From: Fidelibacterota bacterium
Lineage (GTDB): Bacteria > Pseudomonadota > Alphaproteobacteria > Rhodospirillales > Rhodospirillaceae
NCBI GenBank assembly: GCA_947476275.1
Contig: CANJPQ010000006.1
Span: forward strand, 1-64,000
Reading direction: 5' to 3'
Length of the DNA: 64,000 nt
Within the stretch, counting starts at the first letter, position 1. The number at the start of each line of letters is the position of its first letter. Shown here in pieces: positions 1 to 8,742 of this stretch. Under the pieces are notes generated by a model that was not told the origin of the DNA, made no database searches, and was given only the letters and a program-made list of their open reading frames with translations. Made by a program: the position numbers and the translations under genes.

Positions 1-1176
1 CAGCTGGGCTGCCGTCAGCGCACCGATCTCGGTCGTGGTCAGAGCGACCAGGTCCGTGGTCTCGAGCGCGTTCAGCTGGGTAGTGCTCAGACCCGCGACC
101 TGGGTGGTCGAGAGAGAGGTGACCTGCGTCGTCGTCAGAGCGGCGAGCGCCGTCGTGTTCAGGCCATTCAACTGAGCGGCCGTCAGCGCACCGATCTCGG
201 TCGTGGTCAGAGCGACCAAGTCCGTGGTCTCAAGCTTGTTCAGCTGGGTGGTGCTCAGACCTGCGACCTGGGTGGTCGTGAGAGCAGTGACTTGCGTGGT
301 CGAGAGAGCGCCGAGGTTGGTCGTGTTCAGACCGTTGAGCTGCGCCGCCGTCAGAGCCCCGATCTGCGTCGTGGTCAGAGCCACCACGTCCGTGGTCTCG
401 ATCCGGTTCAGTGCAGTCGTGGTCAAGCCGGCGACCTGCGTGGTCGAGAGCGCGGTCACCTGCGTCGTCGTCAGAGCGCCGAGGGCCGTCGAAGTCAGAC
501 CGTTGAGCTGCGCCAATGTCAGGGCATCGACCTGCGTGGTGGTCAGCGCCACCACGTCCGTGGTCTCGAGATTGTTCAGCGCAACCGTAGTCAGGCCCGC
601 AACCTGCGTGGTCGTGAGCGAGGAGACCTGAGTCGTGGTCAGAGCGCCGAGGGTGGTCGTGTTCAGACCGTTGAGCTGCGCAGCCGTCAGCGCGCTGACT
701 TCGGTCGTGGTGAGGGCAACAAGGTCAGTGGTCTCAAGCCGATTCAGCGTGGTCGTGGTCAGGCCGGCGACCTGCGTCGTGCTCAGCGCCGTGACCTGCG
801 TCGTGCTCAAAGCGCCGAGGGTCGTCGAATTCAGCGCGTTTAGCTGCGCAACGGTGAGGCCGCCAACTTGCGTCGTGGTGAGGACCGCGACGTCCGTCGT
901 CTCCATGAAGTTCAGCTGCGCCGTGGAGAGCAAGCTGAGTTCGGTGGTGGTGAGGTTCGTGATCTGCGTGGTGTTGAGCCCGGCGATGAAAGTGCTGTTA
1001 AGGCCCTTCACCTGCGTATTCGTCAGCGCCGCGATGTCTGTCGTGTTGATCGCGTTGACTTGGGTCGTCGAGAAATACCCGAGTTCCGTTGTGTCGAACG
1101 CGATGATCTCGGTCGTTGTTAATCCCGAGATCGTTGTCGTTGAGAGGCCAGAAATGGCGGTTGAGCTAAGACTCAT
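1..1176 (-). CDS. Thr-rich octapeptide-repeat surface protein, likely T1SS substrate (N-terminal part)
   Basis: The gene reads leftward and is open at the left edge, so only 392 N-terminal residues are visible. After Met the whole protein is an uninterrupted run of about 49 octapeptides of the form [AG]-L-[TS]-T-T-[QED]-[VIL]-x, for example ALTTTQVT or GLNTTALG. Seven octads make a higher-order unit of 56 residues, marked by an ETTD octad once per unit. There is no Cys, no N-terminal signal peptide and no membrane segment in the visible part. The ATG is preceded by GGAG at good spacing. It lies downstream of a T1SS ABC transporter and HlyD adaptor on the same strand, so export by that system is the natural inference. 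A C-terminal secretion signal would lie outside the window. Fold and function are unknown to me. Confidence 0.8.
   Translation of the reverse strand, partial: MSLSSTAISGLSTTTISGLTTTEIIAFDTTELGYFSTTQVNAINTTDIAALTNTQVKGLNSTFIAGLNTTQITNLTTTELSLLSTAQLNFMETTDVAVLTTTQVGGLTVAQLNALNSTTLGALSTTQVTALSTTQVAGLTTTTLNRLETTDLVALTTTEVSALTAAQLNGLNTTTLGALTTTQVSSLTTTQVAGLTTVALNNLETTDVVALTTTQVDALTLAQLNGLTSTALGALTTTQVTALSTTQVAGLTTTALNRIETTDVVALTTTQIGALTAAQLNGLNTTNLGALSTTQVTALTTTQVAGLSTTQLNKLETTDLVALTTTEIGALTAAQLNGLNTTALAALTTTQVTSLSTTQVAGLSTTQLNALETTDLVALTTTEIGALTAAQL
1..1176. repeat. Nested 24-bp / 168-bp tandem coding repeats
   Basis: The DNA repeats with a 24-bp period (one octapeptide) inside a 168-bp period (seven octapeptides). 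Bases 1-60 and 169-228 are nearly the same. The copies nearest the left edge are the most alike. Those near the start codon at 1176 have diverged in sequence while keeping the octad register. Confidence 0.9.
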
Positions 1177-1618
1177 GGCGTGGCACTCCGAACGAGGACG
1201 CTAAAAACATTGAAGGTCGCGACGTCTCCGGTTCGGAGACAGCCCTTAGGCCGCGCGCTCAAAAGCGACTGCTGGCTGACACGCACTGAAGCGGTCGATG
1301 CACTCATCGGCATCTGGCATCCCCATTCTAGAGACATAAGTCTGTGAGCGTTCAGCCCACTGTCACACGTAACGGTTTAACTGATGTAAATTCCAGCGAC
1401 AAGAGAAATTGGGCAGAACTTTGTTACAAGTCCTTGGAAGTTATCCCGCCCTCGTTCGCCCATCGGTAAGTCCCTGATATTACAACCTATTGTTTCCTTC
1501 GAGCGGCGCGCACACTGCATCTGGTAGCAAACACGCCGCGGGATCGATCGGATCGGATACACTCTTTGGTTTATCGCCTCGAATGACTTTCGTTAACTTT
1601 TACACGGAGTCGCGCGCC
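1177..1618. other. Gene-free spacer between hlyD-like gene and repeat protein gene
   Basis: About 440 bp with no convincing coding sequence. It is more AT-rich than its surroundings and presumably carries the promoter and leader of the repeat protein. It contains a perfect hairpin at 1224-1240 and a GTTAAC site near 1593. No clear -35/-10 pair was found. Confidence 0.6.
1224..1240 (-). other. 7-bp stem hairpin in the leader of the repeat protein gene
   Basis: GTCTCCG, a 3-base loop, then CGGAGAC form a perfect stem-loop about 48 bp upstream of the start codon of the repeat protein. There is no U-tract, so it does not look like an intrinsic terminator. It may be an mRNA leader structure. Confidence 0.4.
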
Positions 1619-3070
1619 TTAAGGCTCGCGGATACTCTCGCCGAAGACTTTGGCGATCGGGCTTAAGAAGTATGAAAGCACGCTGCGGGCGCCCACTTTG
1701 ATCTCCGCGCGCAGGGTCATACCGGGGATCAGGCGCGCGCCTTCGGGCATGTCTTCCAGGGTCGTCGCATTGAAGGAGACGCGTCCGCGGTGGAACGCGC
1801 CGGATTGGGTGCTGCCCATGGGCATGGTCGGGACCACCCCATCGGAGGTGCCGCTGTTGGTGGAGAAGGACTCCTCGCTCACGCTCACCAGCTTGCCTTG
1901 CAGAAAGCCATGGCGTTGGTACGGGAATGCATCGACCTTCACGACGACCTGATCCCCCGCCTGGACATAACCGATATCGGCGGAGTTGATGGTGATGTCG
2001 CCTTCAAGCGTCGCATTCGATTGAACGACCGTGACGATCGGCTCCGCCTCGCGGACAACCGAGCCCACGCCGCGGCGGATCACTTCGAGCACCACGCCGT
2101 CTTCCGGCGCGGTGAGCACGACAAGGTCCTTCAGCAGCGACGCCTTGGACGCGCTCTCGCTAATCTTGGTGAGTTCGGTACGGGCGGTGATCAGCTGATC
2201 GAGGATCTGGTGGCGCCATTCGTCGATGAAGGCTTGGCGCTCGGCGTCTTTCGATTGCAGATCGTGCGCGACTTCGGACGTGCGGTTGACGGTATCGGTC
2301 AGGTCCTGCTCGATGCGCATGCGCGAGGCTTGCGCCTCGAGCAGATTGAGTTTTGAGCCGACCTGCTTTTGGGCCATCTCGGAGCGCATGCGCTCCACGT
2401 CTTTGGCGATCTCAAGCTGCTTGGCCTGGGATATGCGGTGATCGTCGGTGGTACGCGCGTTGGCCTTACGACGCGCGATTTCCTCGTCGAAGATGCGCAG
2501 GCGCGAGGCGTACTGCGCCTGGCGCTGGTCAAACAGCGATTTCTGCAGCACCTCGTCCGGATTGGGCGACTCGCCGGGGTCATAGACCTCGCCGGCCTCT
2601 TCCGCTTCTAGCCGTTTGACCTGCGCCATGAACGTATGCTGCTGCGCGGTCAACGAACTCAGATCGGCTTGCGCGAAGGTCGGATCGAGGGTGGCGAGGA
2701 TCTGCCCTTTGGTCACGACATCGCCGGCCTTGATGGGCAATTCGCGGATGATCGCCCGTTCGATGGCCTGCATGACAATCGGCGGCGTAACCGTGGAGAC
2801 GCGGCCGGCGCCCGCCACGACCACGTCAACCTTCACCACGGCCGTAACGAACAGCAGCGAGAGGAACATCGCCACGACAATATAGTGCGCGCCGAACAGC
2901 ATGCGCGGCGGTGATTCTTCGACGATCTCGTCGATCGGATCGAGGAACGGCACCGCTTCCGGCGTCACGCTCGGCTGCGAGACACCCACGAGACTCTTAT
3001 GGGTGTCCTGCACGCGGCGCTGAAGGTCGCGAGCGGTCTTCTGGACCTTGGCTGGGAGCAGATTAAGCAC
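1619..3070 (-). CDS. HlyD-family type I secretion periplasmic adaptor
   Basis: Membrane-fusion protein that would link the inner-membrane ABC exporter to a TolC-like outer-membrane channel. About 483 residues: a cytoplasmic N-terminus, one transmembrane segment near residues 61-79, an adjacent lipoyl-like half (VVVAGAGRVSTVTPP, then IKAGDVVTKGQILATLDP), a long coiled-coil hairpin, and a C-terminal beta-barrel region ending IPGMTLRAEIKVG, as in HlyD/PrtE proteins. The start is a GTG whose codon lies inside the last codons of the ABC transporter gene (8-base overlap), which indicates translational coupling. The reading frame stays open further upstream, but that part overlaps the transporter and is not protein-like. 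It is probably dedicated to the downstream octapeptide-repeat protein. Confidence 0.9.
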   Translation of the reverse strand: MLNLLPAKVQKTARDLQRRVQDTHKSLVGVSQPSVTPEAVPFLDPIDEIVEESPPRMLFGAHYIVVAMFLSLLFVTAVVKVDVVVAGAGRVSTVTPPIVMQAIERAIIRELPIKAGDVVTKGQILATLDPTFAQADLSSLTAQQHTFMAQVKRLEAEEAGEVYDPGESPNPDEVLQKSLFDQRQAQYASRLRIFDEEIARRKANARTTDDHRISQAKQLEIAKDVERMRSEMAQKQVGSKLNLLEAQASRMRIEQDLTDTVNRTSEVAHDLQSKDAERQAFIDEWRHQILDQLITARTELTKISESASKASLLKDLVVLTAPEDGVVLEVIRRGVGSVVREAEPIVTVVQSNATLEGDITINSADIGYVQAGDQVVVKVDAFPYQRHGFLQGKLVSVSEESFSTNSGTSDGVVPTMPMGSTQSGAFHRGRVSFNATTLEDMPEGARLIPGMTLRAEIKVGARSVLSYFLSPIAKVFGESIREP

Positions 3071-5228
3071 TGTGCAAATGCCCCGTCTGCTGGTCCCACA
3101 GATGGCGGTAGATGTTGCAGCGCTCAAGCAGTTCGTTGTGCGGCGCGAAGTCGAGTACCTGGCCGCGTTCCAGCACAAGGATCGCGTCGGATTGCACGAG
3201 CGACGACAAGCGGTGCGAGACGATGATCATCGTGCGGCCGCGCGCGATCTCGGTGAGGTTCTGGTGGACGATCGATTCGCTTTCCGGATCGAGCGCGCTG
3301 GTGGCTTCATCGAACAGCAGCAGGCGCGGACGCAGCAGAAGCGCGCGCGCGATGGCAAGGCGCTGACGCTGACCACCGGAGAAGTTGGTGGCGCTTTCCT
3401 CGACGAACGTCTCGTAGGACATCGGCAGGCGATCGATGAATTCGTCGGCGCCGGCGAGGCGCGCGGCTTCCATCACCTCATGCAGCGAGGCGTCTGGTTT
3501 ACCTGCCGCGATGTTGTCGCGGATCGTGCCGCGGAACAGCAGATTGTCCTGCAGCACGACGCCGATGCTGCGGCGCAGGTGCGTCAGGTCGATATGGCGG
3601 ATGTCAGTGCCGCTCAGCCGAATCAGGCCCTGCTGCGCGGTGTGGATGCCCTGGATCAGGCGCGTAATGGTGGTCTTGCCGGAGCCGGACCGGCCGACGA
3701 TGCCGATCACCTGGCCTTCTTCGACCGAGAAGTTCACATCCTTCAGCGCCGGAGATGCCGCACCTTCGTACTGGAAGGTGACGCTGTCGAGCTCGAGCGA
3801 GCCGGTCAACGCCGGGCGCACGCCGCGCTGATTCGGGTCGCGCTCCGGCGGGTGGTTCATCACCTGCCCGAGCATTTTCAGCGAAATTTCGGTCTGCTGG
3901 TATTCGTTGATCAGGCCGACGAGGGCGACGAGCGGGCCCGTCACGCGTCCGGAGAGCATGTTGAAGGCGATCAGCGCGCCCATGCTGATCTCGCCGTCGA
4001 ACAGCAAATAGGCGCCGATGAACAACACTGTCATCTGCATGATGTTCTGGATCGAGCCAGTCAACGTGACGGCAATCGCGCTGAAGTAGCCAACAGTGGC
4101 GCGGCGGCGGATGGAACTGGCGACCTTCTGATCCCACGACTTGATGCGCAAGCCTTCGAGCGCAAGCGACTTCACCGTACGCATGCCGTGGATGGTTTCC
4201 ACGAGATCGGCCTGTTTCGCGCCTTCGGCGGCGTAGAGCTGCTCGAGATAGCTGCGGAATGTCGGCACCATGATGCCGATGATGCCGGCCAAGATCGCGG
4301 TGAAGCCGAGCACAACGAAGGTCAGCTTCGCGGAATATAGAAACAGGCCCACCAGCAGAATCGGCATGGTGAGCGTGTCGAGGAAGGTATGGAACAGACG
4401 GCCGGTGAGGAAGTTACGGATGGTTTCGGTCTGCTGCATGTGGCGCAGCAGCACGCCGGCGGTGTGGCTCTCGAAGAACTGCATCGGCAGGCGCAGCATG
4501 TGCGCGAACGTGCGCGAAGCTAGGCGCGCGTCGATCTTATTGGTCGCGAACAGCATCAAGTACTGGCGAACGTAGGAGAACACCGACTCGAACAGCATGA
4601 TCACCACGAAGGCGATCGCCACGGCCATCAGTGTCTGCTGGCTGCGGTGCGGGATCACCTTGTCGATCATGATCTGGAACAACAGCGGCATGCCGAAGCT
4701 GATCAGCGTGCCCATGACCGCGGCGATGGCGACGTCGCGGAAATAGCGGCCCTGCTGGATGATGTCCGGCAGAAACCAGCGGAAACCAAAGGGTTGACCC
4801 TGATCGATGAGCTTGAAGCGCCGCTTGCACAGGATCACGCGGCCCGTCCAACGCTGCTCGAACGCATCACGCGCGACCAGCGCCACGCCAGCCTTCTCGT
4901 TGCGCGGATCCAGCACGGCAAGCGCGATTTGATTGTCGGCCGAGGGCATTGCGCCGGCGATGATCACCCAACCGCCGTCGGTCTGCTCCACCATCGCCGG
5001 ATAAGCCGTACCCAAGCGGGTGACCTGGTCCCATGTGCGATTGCGCAGCAATTTGCCGGTGAGGCCGACTTCCTTCATCAGGCGCAGCACGGAGCCGATG
5101 GTATCGGCCTCGTCCGCGGAGGCGAAGGCTTCGGGCGGCAGTTGCACGCCATGATGCAGCGCGACCAGGAACAGGCCGCGCAGCGCAGCAAGATGCGCCG
5201 ACATCTGCATTTCAGGGACGTGGTTCAT
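3063..5228 (-). CDS. Type I secretion ABC transporter with C39-like domain
   Basis: A 721-residue exporter of the HlyB/PrtD type. Residues 1-135 resemble a C39 peptidase fold but contain no Cys in the catalytic region, so this is a non-cleaving C39-like domain, as in HlyB. The six-helix transmembrane domain spans about 150-450 (ISFGMPLLFQIMIDKVIPH is typical). The nucleotide-binding domain has Walker A GRSGSGKTT near 513, signature FSGGQRQRLAIARALL near 618 and Walker B LLLFDEATSALD. It is coupled to the HlyD-like gene by overlapping stop and start codons. A GTTAAC site lies about 25 bp before the start codon. The substrate is probably the repeat protein downstream. Confidence 0.93.
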   Translation of the reverse strand: MNHVPEMQMSAHLAALRGLFLVALHHGVQLPPEAFASADEADTIGSVLRLMKEVGLTGKLLRNRTWDQVTRLGTAYPAMVEQTDGGWVIIAGAMPSADNQIALAVLDPRNEKAGVALVARDAFEQRWTGRVILCKRRFKLIDQGQPFGFRWFLPDIIQQGRYFRDVAIAAVMGTLISFGMPLLFQIMIDKVIPHRSQQTLMAVAIAFVVIMLFESVFSYVRQYLMLFATNKIDARLASRTFAHMLRLPMQFFESHTAGVLLRHMQQTETIRNFLTGRLFHTFLDTLTMPILLVGLFLYSAKLTFVVLGFTAILAGIIGIMVPTFRSYLEQLYAAEGAKQADLVETIHGMRTVKSLALEGLRIKSWDQKVASSIRRRATVGYFSAIAVTLTGSIQNIMQMTVLFIGAYLLFDGEISMGALIAFNMLSGRVTGPLVALVGLINEYQQTEISLKMLGQVMNHPPERDPNQRGVRPALTGSLELDSVTFQYEGAASPALKDVNFSVEEGQVIGIVGRSGSGKTTITRLIQGIHTAQQGLIRLSGTDIRHIDLTHLRRSIGVVLQDNLLFRGTIRDNIAAGKPDASLHEVMEAARLAGADEFIDRLPMSYETFVEESATNFSGGQRQRLAIARALLLRPRLLLFDEATSALDPESESIVHQNLTEIARGRTMIIVSHRLSSLVQSDAILVLERGQVLDFAPHNELLERCNIYRHLWDQQTGHLHSA

Positions 5229-5427
5229 GCTCGCAGGTATGATTTATAGAAGTTAACGAGCTGCAAATTTTGCGCGTAGGGGACGTGAAATTTGCCCCGA
5301 GCAGGCGTACGCGCGACCCCTTCAAACGTGGGCGCACTCTATCAACGATGGGGCGCTCTCAAAAGGCGCAGCAGTGTTAAGACTCTTACGACTGCAACGC
5401 GTTGAAATCACTGGCAGTGCACGCTGA

Positions 5428-6954
5428 TCACGGATGCTTTCTTAAGGCTTCGAGCGCGTCGGCAGCATACTTTAGGCTAACTGCCCACGGGTCGCCGGTA
5501 CGCTGGCGGATGATGCGCGCGACGGGGTACCAGACGGGCACGTCGTCTTTCTCGGTGCCCCAATACCAAAGCTTACCCCCGCCCGAGGCGACAAGAATCC
5601 AGACGGGCGTTCCCACCGCACCGGCGACATGCGCGGTGGTGTTGGAGACGGTGATCACCAAGTCGCAGGCGGACACGAGGGCCGCGAGGCCATCGAGATC
5701 GTCACGCATGTCCAAGCCATCGACATGAAGCAATTCCACGCCGTGCTGGCGCGCGAGCGCCTGGCGCTCCACCAAAGTGTCGCCGTATTGGAGATCGACG
5801 AATCGGCAGCCCGGTGTACGCAAGATGTCCACCCACGCGGCCAGAGCCGTGCTCTTTTTCTCGCCGAACGCGACGTTCTTGCTCAGCCAGGAGATGCCGA
5901 CGAGTTTTTCTCCGGCCTTGAGCCCGAGCTTGGCGCGAAATGCTGCGGCGCGCGCGACGTCCGGTTCAAGATAGGCCCGCCGTTGCAGCGGAAAGCGCGA
6001 GCGATCGAAGCGCACGATATGGCCGACGCTGCCGCCCGGAAGGTGCGCTTTGATATTGTCGCCGAGGTCCGGCTGCGGAGTCCGGCGCGGGATCACGCGC
6101 ACCGTCGGATAGGACCGCTGGAACAGCGGCGCCAGGCGCGGATCGCATTCCCACACCACGCGCATCCCGGCAGCGACCAGATCGCCCATCATACTGGCGT
6201 GGAGGATCTCATCCCCCGGCCCCTGCTCGCCCCAGATCAGGAGTTCGCCATCGACCGGGCGTCCGGTCCACAGCGGATAGACGTAGCGCAGCAGGATGCT
6301 GTCGGCGGTCCAGCGGTAGTCGTATTGCTGCCAGCCTTCCGTGAACTGGCCGCACATCAACAACACACTTCCGAGGTTCTTCCGCGCCATCGCCAGCGCC
6401 GGATTGAGGTCGAGCGCCTTGCGCAGCGCGGCAATCGCGTCGTCCAGTTGGCCCAAGCCCCAGTAGGCCATGCCGAGATTGCTGTAGGCCTCTGCATAGT
6501 CCGGTCTGATCGACAGCGCCTTGAGAAGCTGCGGGACGGAGTCCGCATAGCGTCCGCTGTTCGTGAGCGCGTCGCCGTAGTTGCTGAGCGTTTGCGCGTT
6601 GGTCGGGTCGAGATCGACCGCCCTGGCATAGGCCGCAACCGCTTCCGGGTAGCGATACATCGCGTTAAGCGACACGCCGAGATTGTTGTGAGCGATTCCC
6701 GCCTTCGGATCGAGGGCGACCGCCTTGCGATGCAGCTTGATCGACTCCTCGACGCGGCCCTGTTCATAGACCACCACGCCCAGGTTGGTGAGCGCGATTG
6801 CATCTTTGGGATTGAAGGTGAGCGCTTTGCGGAACTCAGCTTCCGCAAGCTCGCGATGTCCAGCCGCGTTAAGCTTCACTCCGGCCGAGAAATGGCTGAT
6901 GAAGGCCTCGATCTTGCGCGCCGAGGCGTTGCCGTCCTGTCCCCGCCGCGTCAT
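5428..6954 (-). CDS. TPR protein with C-terminal glycosyltransferase-like domain
   Basis: About 508 residues. Tandem tetratricopeptide repeats (roughly 30-210) include repeats such as AIALTNLGVVVYEQGRVEES. A C-terminal domain (roughly 230-500) has the look of the GT9/heptosyltransferase-like region often fused to TPRs in proteobacteria: IWGEQGPGDEILHASMM and LVITVSNTTAHVAGAVGTPV. I chose the ATG with GAGGA eight bases upstream; a TTG 21 bases earlier is the alternative. It lies upstream of the T1SS genes on the same strand. Thr/Ser-rich exported proteins are commonly O-glycosylated by TPR-type transferases, so modification of the repeat protein is a reasonable but unproven role. Confidence 0.8.
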   Translation of the reverse strand: MTRRGQDGNASARKIEAFISHFSAGVKLNAAGHRELAEAEFRKALTFNPKDAIALTNLGVVVYEQGRVEESIKLHRKAVALDPKAGIAHNNLGVSLNAMYRYPEAVAAYARAVDLDPTNAQTLSNYGDALTNSGRYADSVPQLLKALSIRPDYAEAYSNLGMAYWGLGQLDDAIAALRKALDLNPALAMARKNLGSVLLMCGQFTEGWQQYDYRWTADSILLRYVYPLWTGRPVDGELLIWGEQGPGDEILHASMMGDLVAAGMRVVWECDPRLAPLFQRSYPTVRVIPRRTPQPDLGDNIKAHLPGGSVGHIVRFDRSRFPLQRRAYLEPDVARAAAFRAKLGLKAGEKLVGISWLSKNVAFGEKKSTALAAWVDILRTPGCRFVDLQYGDTLVERQALARQHGVELLHVDGLDMRDDLDGLAALVSACDLVITVSNTTAHVAGAVGTPVWILVASGGGKLWYWGTEKDDVPVWYPVARIIRQRTGDPWAVSLKYAADALEALRKHP

Positions 6955-7044
6955 TGGCCGTTCCTCATGGCGCAAGCTTTTCCCCGCGCGTTATCCCATG
7001 GGCGCCTTGTGCGCGGGTTAACGCGTCGTCCGCTAAAGAGCGGC

Positions 7045-7875
7045 TTACGCAACTTCAGACATGAGCGCGTTCAACTGCGCGCCATTCGCGGCTTGGGCGA
7101 AGTTTTCGAACGTCCCATGGGCAGCTATCTCTTGCGCGGCGGCCATGAACCCGCCCCAGGCAGCGCGGGCCATCGCACCGCCGACGCTGATCCGCCGCAC
7201 ACCGAGGGCGGCGAGGCCGGCGGCGGAAAATCCCGGCTTTCCGGCCAGCACGTTCACCGGCTTCGGCGCGACGGCGCGCACCACCGCCGCGACTTGATCG
7301 TCTGTGGTGAGCCCGGGCGCGTAGAGGCAATCGGCGCCCGCCTCCGCGAAAGCGGTGAGGCGACGCAGCACATCCTCCAGGTCCGGGCGACCGGCAATGA
7401 AGCCCTCGGCACGTCCGACCAGCACCACATCGCCGCCCTCCGCGTCGATGGCTTTGCGTGCCGCACGGATGCGCATCACGCTGTCGTCGAAGTCACGCAC
7501 GCGCCGCGTGGGAAGCGTTTGCTTGTCTTCGATGGACAGACCCGCAATTCCTGTCCGACACGCGCGCCGCACGTTCGCCATCAGACCGTCGATGTCCTCA
7601 GCGTGCCCATCCTCGAAGTCCGCGTTCACCGGCAGGTCGGTCGCCTGAACCATCGTCGTAAGGTGAGCGAATATCTTCTCTACATCGCCCTGCTCGTCAG
7701 GCCGCCCCTCGCTCCAGGCGAAGCCTGAACTCGTCGTCGCGAGCGCCTTGAAGCCGAGATGTGCGAGATACCGCGCGGTGCCCACGTCCCAGGGGTTGGG
7801 AATAATGAAGCAACCCGCGCGATGCAGATCTCTGAAGGACTGGCGCTTGGCTTCCGTCGGGTTCGGCGCCGTCAT
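7045..7875 (-). CDS. Isocitrate lyase/PEP mutase family protein
   Basis: A 276-residue TIM-barrel protein of the PEP mutase/isocitrate lyase superfamily. Supporting motifs are IIPNPWDVGTARYLAHLGF at the N-terminus, NADFEDG (metal-binding acids), GLSIEDKQ and VLVGRAEGF. The family makes or breaks C-C or C-P bonds next to a carboxylate, and the actual substrate cannot be read from the sequence. It starts 10 bp after nadC ends and is probably cotranscribed with nadA-nadC. No link between this family and NAD synthesis is known to me. Confidence 0.85.
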   Translation of the reverse strand: MTAPNPTEAKRQSFRDLHRAGCFIIPNPWDVGTARYLAHLGFKALATTSSGFAWSEGRPDEQGDVEKIFAHLTTMVQATDLPVNADFEDGHAEDIDGLMANVRRACRTGIAGLSIEDKQTLPTRRVRDFDDSVMRIRAARKAIDAEGGDVVLVGRAEGFIAGRPDLEDVLRRLTAFAEAGADCLYAPGLTTDDQVAAVVRAVAPKPVNVLAGKPGFSAAGLAALGVRRISVGGAMARAAWGGFMAAAQEIAAHGTFENFAQAANGAQLNALMSEVA

Positions 7876-7884
7876 TTCAACCTC

Positions 7885-8733
7885 TCAGAGGAAATCGAGT
7901 CCGACATCCAGGCAAGGCGCCGAGTGCGTAATCCAGCCGGCGGACAGAAGATCGACCCCGGCTTCGGCGATGGCCGGCGCGGTCGCCTTGGTGATGGAGC
8001 CGGACGCTTCGGTCACCGCACGACCGGCCACGCGGGCCACGGCTTCCTTGAGCGTCGCGGGGTCCATGTTGTCGAGCAGCAGCACGTCCGCCTTGGCGGC
8101 CAGGGCAACGTCGAGTTGATCCAAGGTGTCCACCTCGACCTCGATCTTCACCATATGGCCAGCGCCCTTACGCGCCGCCGTGATCGCTTCCGTCACGCCG
8201 CCGGCGGCGGCGATGTGATTGTCCTTGATCAAGATCGCGTCATAGAGACCGAAGCGGTGGTTCATGCCCCCGCCGCAACGCACGGCGTATTTCTCCAGCG
8301 CCCGCAGGCCCGGCGTCGTTTTACGGGTGCAGCAGACATGGGCCTTGGTATGGGCGATTGCTTTGGCGATTTCCGCCGTCGCTGTTGCGACACCGGACAG
8401 ATGGCCAAGGAAATTCAGCGCCACCCGCTCCGCCGTCGTGATGCCGCGCGCGGGCCCGGAGAGTTCCAACAGCACAGCGCCGGCTGCAACCGTATCGCCG
8501 TCATGGGCTCGTTGTTTGACGACAATCGCGGGATCGACGACCTGGAACGCATGCGTGGCGATCCGCAAGCCCGCGATCACGCCGGGCTTGCGCGCGGCGA
8601 TGACCGCCTTGGCCTGACGATCGGCCGGAATGACGGCGTTGGACGTGATGTCCCCGGCATCGCCCAAATCCTCCGCCAACGCCCGCCGAACGGCTTCGTC
8701 GACGAGGTTGAAAGGCGGCAGTGCGAGCGTCAT
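7885..8733 (-). CDS. nadC: Nicotinate-nucleotide pyrophosphorylase (carboxylating)
   Basis: Quinolinate phosphoribosyltransferase, which converts quinolinate and PRPP to nicotinate mononucleotide in de novo NAD synthesis. It is 282 residues, normal for the family. Conserved stretches include [56 protein letters not shown] and the C-terminal ISVGWITHSA-like [20 protein letters not shown]. It lies 9 bp downstream of nadA and is very probably in the same operon. nadB is not next to it, so L-aspartate oxidase or dehydrogenase must be encoded elsewhere. Confidence 0.96.
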   Translation of the reverse strand: MTLALPPFNLVDEAVRRALAEDLGDAGDITSNAVIPADRQAKAVIAARKPGVIAGLRIATHAFQVVDPAIVVKQRAHDGDTVAAGAVLLELSGPARGITTAERVALNFLGHLSGVATATAEIAKAIAHTKAHVCCTRKTTPGLRALEKYAVRCGGGMNHRFGLYDAILIKDNHIAAAGGVTEAITAARKGAGHMVKIEVEVDTLDQLDVALAAKADVLLLDNMDPATLKEAVARVAGRAVTEASGSITKATAPAIAEAGVDLLSAGWITHSAPCLDVGLDFL

Positions 8734-8742
8734 GGCTGCAGC

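Noticed and set aside
203-1204. Open frames on the plus strand across the left-edge repeat region
   Set aside because: They are Arg/Val-rich antisense readings of the octapeptide repeats. The minus-strand frame gives a single regular protein with a ribosome site.
1377-1562. 61-codon frame on the minus strand in the spacer after the HlyD-like gene
   Set aside because: No ribosome site, no recognisable composition, and base use unlike neighbouring genes.
3048-4340. Long open frame antisense to the ABC transporter
   Set aside because: GC-rich antisense shadow; the minus strand encodes an intact ABC transporter with all motifs.
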